Positions 1-5,313 of a stretch of DNA of 5,313 nucleotides are shown here, one piece after another. The notes under the pieces are model-generated. The model was given only the letters and a program-made list of their open reading frames with translations. It was not told where the DNA came from and did no database searches. The DNA lies in NCBI GenBank assembly GCA_041676645.1, contig JBAYRO010000152.1, positions 1-5,313 on the forward strand, in the 5' to 3' direction. Position 1 is the first letter of the stretch; the number at the start of each line of letters is the position of its first letter. Source of the stretch: JAMLIN01 sp041676645. GTDB lineage: Bacteria > Pseudomonadota > Gammaproteobacteria > Burkholderiales > Burkholderiaceae_E. The translations under genes were made by a program, and so were the position numbers.

Positions 1-752
1 AGGAGCATGTCCACCATGCCGGGCTCGACGAATGCGAGCAGGGCGAGCATCGCGAAAGGCAGCAGCCCCATCACCCAGGCCTGCAGGCGACCCTGGGCGG
101 TCAGCGCCCTGACCTTGCCCTCCAGGGCCAGCTTGCGCCGCACCGCGGCGGCAAGCGACTCGAGGGTCTGGGCCATGTCGCCGCCGGCGTTCGCGCCCAG
201 GCGCAGCGCGGTCACCAGGAGCACGGTCTCCTCGAGCGGCATGCGTCGCGCCAGCCCCGCCAGCGCTTCGTCGAAGCGCACGCCCATGCGCTGCTCGCGC
301 TGCATGAGGGCGAGCTCCTGGCTGGCCGGCGGCGGCATCCGGCCGGCGAGCTGGGCGGTGACGACGGCAAGTCCATGGCCGGCGCGCAAGCCCCCGGCGA
401 TGAGGTCGATGAGCTCGGGAACCTGCAGCCGAAAGCGTCGGCGACGCTGCCGGCGCAGCACGAGCATCGCCAGCCGGGGCACCGCCGCCAGGGCGATCGC
501 CACCACGACCGCGGGAGCGACCGAGCCGCTCGACCATGCCACGAGGATCGTCAGGGCAGCCACGACGACGAGATGGGCGAGCAACAGCCGACCGGCATCG
601 ATGAAGACGAAGGCGCGCCCGAGGTCGCGGCCGACGCCACTGGCGAAGCGCCTTCGGTAGCGCTCCAGCAGGGGCGGCAAGGCGGTGGCGATCGCCACGA
701 AGCCGGCGATGCCGGCAAGGAAGGCGATCGCGGCGATGAGATCGATGCTCAT
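1..752 (-). CDS. tadB: TadB, inner-membrane platform protein of the Tad/Flp pilus (3'-truncated by window edge)
   Basis: Of the gene, 250 codons are visible; it runs off the left edge. TadB is a type II secretion GspF-family integral membrane protein that, with TadC, forms the platform on which the CpaF/TadA ATPase acts. The translation starts MSIDLIAAIAFLAG. Hydrophobic segments lie at about residues 4-25, 56-73 and 78-99, then an Arg-rich stretch (about 100-108). A cytoplasmic T2SSF-type domain follows, beginning around VPELIDLIAGGLRAGHGL (about 111-128) and including LRLGANAGGDMAQTLESLA, typical of TadB. Another membrane segment starts near WVMGLLPFAMLALLAF (about 226-241). Family members are usually near 300 residues, so roughly the last quarter or less is missing. 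The ATG overlaps the cpaF stop as ATGA, and GGGAGGAA (761-768) lies 8 nt upstream, inside the cpaF 3' end. Family assignment is firm; the order of the next genes (tadC expected) is inference. Confidence 0.93.
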   Translation of the reverse strand, partial: MSIDLIAAIAFLAGIAGFVAIATALPPLLERYRRRFASGVGRDLGRAFVFIDAGRLLLAHLVVVAALTILVAWSSGSVAPAVVVAIALAAVPRLAMLVLRRQRRRRFRLQVPELIDLIAGGLRAGHGLAVVTAQLAGRMPPPASQELALMQREQRMGVRFDEALAGLARRMPLEETVLLVTALRLGANAGGDMAQTLESLAAAVRRKLALEGKVRALTAQGRLQAWVMGLLPFAMLALLAFVEPGMVDML

Positions 753-2392
753 GAGCGGAGTTCCTCCCGGAAAGGCGTGTAGTCGAGCTCGACGCCGGCA
801 TCGGCAAGGGCGTCGTAGAAGCCCGGAACATGCCCGCAGGCCTCGAAGGACGGCTCGACCCGGCCGCTCGCCGAGCGGCCGTGGTTCAGGCGGAAGATCG
901 GCTGCATCTGGATGCGCCCGCCCTCGATGCCGGTGATCTCGGTGATCTCGGTGATGCGCCGCACGCCATCGGACTGGCGCGCCTGCTGGATGATGATGTC
1001 GACGGCCGACGCGATCTGCTCGCGGATCGCCAGCACCGGGATGTCGACCCCGGCCATCAGCACCATCACTTCGAGCCGGGCGACGACATCGCGCGGGCTG
1101 TTGGCATGGACGGTGGTAAGCGAGCCGTCGTGGCCGGTGTTCATCGCCTGCAGCATGTCCAGCGCCTCCCCGCCCCGGCATTCGCCGACGATGATCCGGT
1201 CGGGGCGCATGCGCAGCGCATTGCGCACGAGGTCGCGGATCGTCACCTGGCCCTTGCCCTCGGTGTTCGGCGGACGCGACTCGAGGGCGACGAGATGGGC
1301 ATGGCGCAGCCGCAGTTCGGCGGCATCCTCGATGGTGACGATGCGTTCGCCGTCGTCGATCAGGTTGGACAGGACATTGAGCAGGGTCGTCTTGCCGGAC
1401 CCCGTGCCGCCCGAGACCACGATGTTGCGGCGATTGCGCACGCAGACACCGAGGAAGTCGAGCATCGGGACCGAGGCCGTCCGCAGGCGGATCAGGTCGG
1501 CGGGAGCGAACACCTTCGCATTGAAGCGACGAATCGTGATGGCGGGCCCGCGAATCGCCAGGGGCGGGATGATCGCATTGACGCGCGATCCGTCGGGAAG
1601 GCGGGCATCGACCATCGGCGAGCCGTCGTCGATGCGCCGCCCGATGGGCGAGACGATCCGGTCGATCACCGAGCGGATCGCGTCGTCGCTCGAGAAGCGC
1701 AGCTCGGAGCGCTGCAGGATGCCGGCGCGCTCGACATAGACGGCATCGGTGCCGTTGACCATGATCTCGCTGACCGTATCGTCGCCGAGCAGGGTTTCGA
1801 GCGGCCCCAGGCCGACCGCCTCGTCGATCAGGGCATCGACCAGCCGGACGGGATCGGCATTGCCCGTCACCGTGGGGTCGGCGGCGATGATTTCGGCAAG
1901 GATCGCGCGCAGGCGCGCACGCAGCTCGTCCGTCTCGAGATGGCGGATCTCCTGGCGACGCAGGTCGATCTGCGCCAGCAGCCGGCGATGCAGTAGACGC
2001 CGCGCCTCGAGCGGCGCATCGTCGCCGGTTGCGTGGACCGGCCTGGCCAGGGCGGCGGATGCGCCGCCATCCGGATCGCGGCCCGGACCGCCCTGCCCGG
2101 TTCCGGTGGCGAGCACGCGGATCAGGAAGCCGCCGATGGCGATCTCGTCGCCCTCGAGCAAGGGACCGTATTCGTTGATCCGCTCGCCGTTGACGGTGGT
2201 TCCGCCCAGCGAACCGAGGTCGACGATGGAGCATCGTTCCCCGGTGCGCCGGATCTCGGCATGGGTGCGCGCGACCCGCCAGCTCGGCAGGACCAGCGGA
2301 TGGGCGCGGTGCCGCCCGATGCGACAGGGGAACTCGTCGATCGCGTGGACGGTCGCGACGCCCGCCTCGGTGTCAATGGAAAGGGTCAGCAT
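749..2392 (-). CDS. cpaF: FHA-domain CpaF/TadA-type pilus assembly ATPase
   Basis: This 547-residue protein joins an N-terminal forkhead-associated domain (about residues 20-95) to a secretion ATPase of the CpaF/TadA (VirB11/GspE) family (about 130-500). FHA features are IGR at 25-27, RTHAEI at 42-47, and DLGSLGGTTVNGERI at 58-72. A Gly/Pro/Ala-rich linker (about 96-127) follows, then a charged helical stretch and LGPLETLLGDDTVSEIMVNG (about 195-214), typical of CpaF. Walker A is GGTGSGKTT at 328-336. The Asp box is around IVTIEDAAEL (351-360), Walker B around DRIIVGECRGGEALD (398-412), and the His box covers NTGHDGSLTTVHAN (418-431). The ATPase core therefore looks intact and should energise pilin polymerisation at the inner membrane. 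The ATG follows GAGGA (2398-2402) by 5 nt and overlaps the end of cpaC by 20 nt; starting here keeps the whole FHA domain. Oddity: two usual phosphothreonine-contact positions in the FHA domain are changed (A41, G63). Confidence 0.95.
   Translation of the reverse strand: MLTLSIDTEAGVATVHAIDEFPCRIGRHRAHPLVLPSWRVARTHAEIRRTGERCSIVDLGSLGGTTVNGERINEYGPLLEGDEIAIGGFLIRVLATGTGQGGPGRDPDGGASAALARPVHATGDDAPLEARRLLHRRLLAQIDLRRQEIRHLETDELRARLRAILAEIIAADPTVTGNADPVRLVDALIDEAVGLGPLETLLGDDTVSEIMVNGTDAVYVERAGILQRSELRFSSDDAIRSVIDRIVSPIGRRIDDGSPMVDARLPDGSRVNAIIPPLAIRGPAITIRRFNAKVFAPADLIRLRTASVPMLDFLGVCVRNRRNIVVSGGTGSGKTTLLNVLSNLIDDGERIVTIEDAAELRLRHAHLVALESRPPNTEGKGQVTIRDLVRNALRMRPDRIIVGECRGGEALDMLQAMNTGHDGSLTTVHANSPRDVVARLEVMVLMAGVDIPVLAIREQIASAVDIIIQQARQSDGVRRITEITEITGIEGGRIQMQPIFRLNHGRSASGRVEPSFEACGHVPGFYDALADAGVELDYTPFREELRS
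761..768 (-). promoter_or_regulatory. Strong ribosome binding site of tadB inside cpaF
   Basis: GGGAGGAA on the minus strand lies 8 nt before the tadB ATG at 752 and is part of the codons for the last residues of CpaF (FREELRS). It is the best Shine-Dalgarno match in the window and could allow efficient reinitiation after the ATGA overlap. Confidence 0.75.
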
Positions 2393-3740
2393 GGCCGTCC
2401 TCGAAGGCTTCGATCGAAGCGCCGGGCCGGGACTCGCCGGCGAGCATGGCGCGGACCTCCGCCATCCGGGTGTCGATGGCGTCGCCCCGCGCCTGCGCTT
2501 CGAGCGCGGGATCCTCGACGAAACGCGGCGTCACGAACACGACCAGGTCGGTCTGCTGTTCCCGATACATGCGCGAGCGGAACAGGGCGCCGAGGATCGG
2601 GACATCGCCCAGCCCCGGCACCTTGTCGATGCTGCCGGCGGCATCCTGGCGCAGCAGCCCGGCGATGATCAGGGTCTCGCCCTCCCGCAGGCGGACCTCC
2701 GTCTCGGCGCGTCGCTTGAGCAGGCCGGGGACATCCTTGACCTGGACCTCGAAATCGATCGAGGAAATTTCGGTGGCCACCTTGGCGCGGATCAGGCCGT
2801 CGGGACCCGCCACCGGGCTGATGTCGAACTTGACGCCATACTCCTTGAACTGGACGTCGATCGCGCCGAGATTGCCCGCCTGCGGGATCGGCAGCTCACC
2901 GCCGGCCACGAAGCGCGCGGTAGCGCCGCTGCGGCACGACAGCCTCGGCTCGGCGAGGACCACCGCGTCGCCGTTCTGCTCGAGCAGGTTGATCATGGAG
3001 CGGATCGAGGTGGCGACGCCGAACAGCGCCGAGAACGGCGCGACGCCCGAACCGGTCTCCAGGCCGACCCCGGCGGCGGCCCCGCCCGGATCGAAGGCCG
3101 AGCCGCGATGGATATCGCCCACCACGCCGAAGCTCGGGCCGTTGGCCGCCGGATCCCAGCGCACGCCGATGTTCTCGAGGGCGCTGCGCTTGATCTCGAC
3201 CATCCGCACATCCATCGCGATCATCCGTTCGCGCCCCGCCTCGCCGACCAGGTTGACCAGCGACGGATAGGTTTCGACGAGGGTCTGCAGGCGGACCGTC
3301 TGCGCCACGCTGGGCTGCTCGCCCTCGATGACGACCCGCTCGCCGACCAGGCCGACGCGCAGGTTGCCTTCCCCGCCCAGCAGGCTTCGTACTCCGGCGA
3401 GCAACCTGCCGGTCTCGGTCGAAACGACGCGGATGCGATAGGCGAGCGGCGGCCCGCGCCGCGGCCACAGGTGCAGGCTGCTCTGGCCCGGCGCTTCCGG
3501 CAGGACCAGGACCTGGCTCTTGTCGATTGCCGTCGCCTGGATGGACTTGCCGTTGCCGACCGCGATCCGGCGCACCCCCGGCGCCTCGATCAGGTGCGCC
3601 TGGCCGACTTCGAGGGTGAGTTCGACGGGCTGCGGTTCGGGCGGGGCGGCGGCCGAACCGGGAGCGTCGCTCGCGAGCGCCGGGGACACCGCGACCAGCG
3701 TGCCCGTGGCCAGGAGGCTTGCCAGGATGCGCGCCATCAT
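2373..3740 (-). CDS. cpaC: CpaC/RcpA-family outer-membrane secretin of the Tad pilus
   Basis: This 455-residue protein is the outer-membrane pore for the Flp pilus. A Sec signal peptide spans residues 1-23 (basic R4, hydrophobic core, likely cleavage after SPALA). The N-terminal pilus-secretin domain (about 38-106) starts VELTLEVGQAHLIEAPGV and contains KSIQATAIDKSQVLVL. A BON-like segment follows (about 110-165; GNLRVGLVGERVVIEGE). The secretin core runs from about 172 to 408, with MDVRMVEIKRSALENIGVRW, VLAEPRLSCRSGATARFVAGGELPIP, and the closing signature VPGLGDVPILGALFRS (374-389) plus TDLVVFVTPRFV (397-408). An acidic tail of about 45 residues follows. The start is the first of two adjacent ATGs; it overlaps the cpaB stop as ATGA and has GGGAG (3747-3751) 6 nt upstream. 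The same frame stays open much further upstream, but that part lies over cpaB and the pilin gene and does not look like secretin. Length is normal for the family. Confidence 0.95.
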   Translation of the reverse strand: MMARILASLLATGTLVAVSPALASDAPGSAAAPPEPQPVELTLEVGQAHLIEAPGVRRIAVGNGKSIQATAIDKSQVLVLPEAPGQSSLHLWPRRGPPLAYRIRVVSTETGRLLAGVRSLLGGEGNLRVGLVGERVVIEGEQPSVAQTVRLQTLVETYPSLVNLVGEAGRERMIAMDVRMVEIKRSALENIGVRWDPAANGPSFGVVGDIHRGSAFDPGGAAAGVGLETGSGVAPFSALFGVATSIRSMINLLEQNGDAVVLAEPRLSCRSGATARFVAGGELPIPQAGNLGAIDVQFKEYGVKFDISPVAGPDGLIRAKVATEISSIDFEVQVKDVPGLLKRRAETEVRLREGETLIIAGLLRQDAAGSIDKVPGLGDVPILGALFRSRMYREQQTDLVVFVTPRFVEDPALEAQARGDAIDTRMAEVRAMLAGESRPGASIEAFEDGHADPFH

Positions 3741-4642
3741 GAAGCGCTCCCGTCTGCAAGGATCCGGTTCGCCGCCGGATGCTCGGGCGGCGACAGGCTC
3801 GCCTCCGGCAACGGCATCGCAGGCGCTGCGATCGGACCGCGCCCGCCGACGATCATCTCCGGTGAATCGGGACGGCCGCGCCGCGCGATTCCGAGCAGCG
3901 CATCGAGGTCCAGCGCCTCGCGAGCCGCCGGCGAGCGGTCGTCGGGGTGTCGCAGCAGCGCGGTGATGCGACCACTTCGCTGGGCGAGGATCAGGCGCTG
4001 CGCCTGCTCCGGGGTCACTTCGACGGTAATCGCACCGAAGCGGCCCATCGCATCGGACGGCGGTTCGATCTGCGTGCGCGTGCCCGTGGCCAGCACCAGC
4101 AGGTTGGACATCAGGGGCGTGGCCACTTCGCCCACCGGCAGCCCCGCATCGGGACGCGGCCGTACGGAGAACATGAGATCGATCCGGTCGCCGGGCCGCA
4201 GCATTCCCGACACCGAATTGACCTCGTCGACCACCACCGTCATCGCCCGGGTGCCGGGGGGAATACGGCTCGACAGGCCCGCCCGCTCGCGGACCGCGAC
4301 GGCGGCGGCGAACAAGGGCTCGCCCGCGCCCATCCCCAGGCCCAGGTTCTCGCCTTCGAAGGCGGGGAACTCCGCCGGCGTCACCGCGCCGGCGGGCAGG
4401 TAGCTCGCGGCCACCCGACGAACCGCCATGGATTCGGCGTCGATGCGTGCCCCAGGCACGAGATTGCGCTTGGCGACCACCACCTCGATGAGTTGCCCGC
4501 TCATGTCGGCCCGCTGGCGTGCCGCATCGAGCTCGCCCGCGATATAGCTGCGGGCCGCGCTCGCGCCGAGCAGGCCGAAGCCCAGTGCACCCGCCCACAA
4601 CAGCGGCACCCGGAAACGTCGCCACCAGTCGATCGGTTTCAT
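3737..4642 (-). CDS. cpaB: CpaB/RcpC-family Flp pilus assembly protein
   Basis: This 301-residue protein is a CpaB/RcpC homologue, an inner-membrane-anchored periplasmic protein thought to work with the secretin. A short basic N-terminus (MKPIDWWRRFR) precedes one membrane segment at about 13-31. A SAF-like domain follows (about 52-115), with VVVAKRNLVPGARIDAESM and the usual VRRV..SYLPAGAV stretch. The RcpC-type domain (about 125-235) contains IPPGTRAMTVVVDEVNSVSGMLRPGDRIDLMF, the family's best-conserved region, then VTPEQAQRLILAQRSGRITALLR. The C-terminal 50 or so residues are Pro/Ala-rich and less conserved. I chose the ATG at 4642 because it overlaps the upstream stop as ATGA, has AAGGAG (4653-4658) 10 nt before it, and starts directly ahead of the membrane anchor. 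In-frame codons further upstream would add an Arg/Gly-rich sequence with no family resemblance that overlaps the pilin gene. Confidence 0.94.
   Translation of the reverse strand: MKPIDWWRRFRVPLLWAGALGFGLLGASAARSYIAGELDAARQRADMSGQLIEVVVAKRNLVPGARIDAESMAVRRVAASYLPAGAVTPAEFPAFEGENLGLGMGAGEPLFAAAVAVRERAGLSSRIPPGTRAMTVVVDEVNSVSGMLRPGDRIDLMFSVRPRPDAGLPVGEVATPLMSNLLVLATGTRTQIEPPSDAMGRFGAITVEVTPEQAQRLILAQRSGRITALLRHPDDRSPAAREALDLDALLGIARRGRPDSPEMIVGGRGPIAAPAMPLPEASLSPPEHPAANRILADGSAS
3747..3751 (-). promoter_or_regulatory. Ribosome binding site that decides the cpaC start
   Basis: GGGAG on the minus strand lies 6 nt before the first ATG of cpaC at 3740, within the 3' end of cpaB. Starting here gives a clean Sec signal peptide. 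A second ATG follows immediately, so the start could shift by one codon without effect. Confidence 0.7.
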
Positions 4643-4863
4643 GGTCTGGAGACTCCTTCGGTGAATCGTGAATAGGCGCGCCCGAGCGCGGCGATGACTT
4701 CGTGAAGGACGCCGTCGGGCACCGCCACGACAACGCCCACGACGCAGGCGAGGATCACGAGGTACTCGATGCTCGACTGGCCCCCCGCAGACCTCCACGC
4801 GGGTTCCCACCCCGGCCCCGACCCCCACCCCGGCCCCGACCCCGATCCCGGCAAGCGGCTCAT
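4639..4863 (-). CDS. Small Flp/Tad-type prepilin-like protein with Gly/Pro/Trp-rich leader
   Basis: This 74-residue protein carries a class III (Flp-type) prepilin motif: G28|Q29-S-S-I-E33-Y34-L, matching the G/XXXXEY pattern cut by TadV/CpaA peptidases, with Glu at mature position +5. A hydrophobic segment (about 35-48, LVILACVVGVVVAV) follows, then an amphipathic C-terminal stretch ending GRAYSRFTEGVSRP. The predicted mature form is 46 residues, within the Flp size range. The 28-residue leader is odd: MSRLPGSGS, then two copies of GSGPGW (8-13, 14-19), then EPAWRSAGG. It could be the pilus subunit or, more likely in my view, a minor pilin-like component, since the region after the membrane segment is unlike classic Flp; a separate major flp gene may lie outside the window. 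The ATG at 4863 is chosen over a TTG at 4881 because it overlaps the preceding stop as ATGA and has GGGAG (4872-4876) 8 nt upstream. It overlaps cpaB by 4 nt. Confidence 0.82.
   Translation of the reverse strand: MSRLPGSGSGPGWGSGPGWEPAWRSAGGQSSIEYLVILACVVGVVVAVPDGVLHEVIAALGRAYSRFTEGVSRP
4653..4658 (-). promoter_or_regulatory. Ribosome binding site that decides the cpaB start
   Basis: AAGGAG on the minus strand lies 10 nt before the cpaB ATG at 4642, within the 3' end of the prepilin-like gene. It is the strongest argument against a longer CpaB reading from upstream in the same frame. Confidence 0.75.
4806..4841. repeat. 18-bp tandem repeat, two perfect copies, inside the prepilin leader
   Basis: An 18-bp unit is repeated exactly at 4806-4823 and 4824-4841, and a degraded third partial copy can be seen up to about 4850. 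On the minus strand it encodes the hexapeptide GSGPGW twice, in the part of the small prepilin-like protein that would be removed by the prepilin peptidase. The unit is a multiple of three, so copy-number change would keep the frame. Confidence 0.9.
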
Positions 4864-5313
4864 GGCGCACGCTCCCGGCAATGGACGACCACCGCGACGC
4901 CGGCCCCCTGCCGGGTGAAGGTCAGGACGGCGATGAGGCCGGGGCCGCCGAAGGCCATGACGCGGCCACCGCGCACGGCCTCGGCCGCATCGGCGGGCGC
5001 ATCGAAGCGCATGAGCGGCGCAAGCCCGTGCGAAGCCGCGATGCGCTCGACCCGGCGCGCCACCGCGGCGATGTCGCCGGGGACCAGCCAGACTCGGGTC
5101 AGGTTGCCGACGTCGCCATCGACGCTGGCCAGGCCCGACAGCGGCTCGCCCAGTTCCGCCAAGGCGGCGACGAAGACGGGCTCCGATACGAGGGGCGTCC
5201 GGTCCGCTTGCGACCCACGCCAGTCGAGGAAGCTGCGACGCGCCTGTACCCGCCCGTTTGCGCCCGGCCGCAGGTCGATGGTTTCGATGCCGGTCGGCGT
5301 CAGCCGCGAAAGG
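4860..5313 (-). CDS. Unrecognised protein of the Tad locus (5'-truncated by window edge)
   Basis: The frame is open from the right edge to a TGA at 4860-4862, giving 150 C-terminal codons; the true start is outside the window. I do not recognise the family. The first visible residues are LSRLTPTGIETIDLRPGANG, then ARRSFLDWRGSQADRTPLVSEPVFVAALAELGEP. The later part alternates predicted strands and helices: NLTRVWLVPGD, an Ala/Arg/Val helix (IAAVARRVERIAASHGL), FDAPADAAEAVRGGRVMAFGGPG, then LIAVLTFTRQGAGVAVVVHCRERAP at the C-terminus, which suggests a compact alpha/beta fold. No membrane segment or catalytic motif is evident in the visible part. Third positions are GC-rich like the neighbours, and the stop overlaps the pilin-like gene's start (ATGA), so it is very probably a real gene co-translated with the pilus genes. 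A later start at the in-frame TTG 5162 is possible but would discard coding-like sequence. A pilus accessory role is inference from position only. Confidence 0.72.
   Translation of the reverse strand, partial: LSRLTPTGIETIDLRPGANGRVQARRSFLDWRGSQADRTPLVSEPVFVAALAELGEPLSGLASVDGDVGNLTRVWLVPGDIAAVARRVERIAASHGLAPLMRFDAPADAAEAVRGGRVMAFGGPGLIAVLTFTRQGAGVAVVVHCRERAP
4872..4876 (-). promoter_or_regulatory. Ribosome binding site that decides the prepilin-like gene start
   Basis: GGGAG on the minus strand lies 8 nt before the ATG at 4863, inside the 3' end of the preceding gene. It supports that ATG over the TTG at 4881, which would lie upstream of this site. Confidence 0.7.

Noticed and set aside
932..955. 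A 9-bp tandem repeat (GGTGATCTC twice plus a partial copy) near the cpaF 3' end, encoding ITEITEIT.
   Set aside because: I considered a slippage insertion, but the spacing around ITEITGIEGG matches the usual CpaF pattern, so it is likely a chance consequence of a repetitive peptide.
830..1996. An open frame of 388 codons on the plus strand antisense to the ATPase.
   Set aside because: Its Asp/Arg/Ala/His-rich translation mirrors the ATPase codons and contains no motif; the Walker boxes on the minus strand settle the coding strand.
1749..4403. A very long open frame on the plus strand (over 880 codons), antisense to cpaF, cpaC and cpaB.
   Set aside because: It is a by-product of GC-rich codon use on the opposite strand. 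Its translation is low-complexity Arg/Ser/Pro and Asp/Gly/His-rich text with no family signal, while the minus strand encodes recognisable domains end to end.
3741..4733. An N-terminal extension of the cpaC frame that would give a 786-residue protein.
   Set aside because: The extension is Arg/Gly-rich out-of-frame reading of cpaB and the pilin-like gene. The signal peptide, ribosome binding site and ATGA overlap all place the start at 3740.
4800..4850. The C-rich repeat tract as a possible terminator, G-quadruplex or regulatory element.
   Set aside because: The minus strand has short G-runs that could in principle stack, but the tract lies inside an open, well-supported coding frame, has no hairpin plus T-run, and is simply explained by Gly/Pro/Trp codons.

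Overview
The window is one tightly packed, single-strand block of a Tad/Flp (tight adherence, type IVc) pilus assembly locus. Every gene lies on the minus strand and is transcribed from right to left. Base composition is strongly GC-rich and third codon positions are nearly all G or C. Together with a CpaB-CpaC-CpaF-TadB set, this suggests a high-GC proteobacterium. A beta- or gammaproteobacterium is my best guess, from the small pilin-like protein and the FHA-CpaF fusion, but I cannot assign a genus.

Layout in transcription order: (1) 5313-4860, the C-terminal 150 codons of a protein I do not recognise, cut by the window edge. (2) 4863-4639, a 74-residue prepilin-like protein with a class III/Flp-type cleavage motif (G|QSSIEY) behind a Gly/Pro/Trp-rich leader that carries an 18-bp tandem repeat. 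(3) 4642-3737, CpaB/RcpC, the periplasmic SAF-domain protein. (4) 3740-2373, CpaC/RcpA, the outer-membrane secretin. (5) 2392-749, a CpaF/TadA assembly ATPase with an N-terminal forkhead-associated (FHA) domain. (6) 752-1, TadB, the inner-membrane platform protein, with its C-terminus beyond the left edge.

There are no intergenic gaps. Four of the five junctions are 4-nt ATGA overlaps and the fifth (cpaC/cpaF) is a 20-nt overlap. The block therefore looks like one translationally coupled operon whose promoter and terminator lie outside the window. In the expected machine, TadB (with TadC, presumably downstream) forms the inner-membrane platform, CpaF powers pilin polymerisation from the cytoplasm, CpaB links to the periplasm, CpaC is the outer-membrane pore, and the small protein is a candidate substrate or minor pilin.

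Four points deserve a second look. The FHA domain lacks two of the usual phosphothreonine-contacting residues. No tadZ/cpaE gene lies in its common place between the secretin and the ATPase. The prepilin leader is unusual and repeat-bearing. The gene at the right edge is unidentified. I found no RNA genes, mobile elements, CRISPR arrays or convincing terminators.
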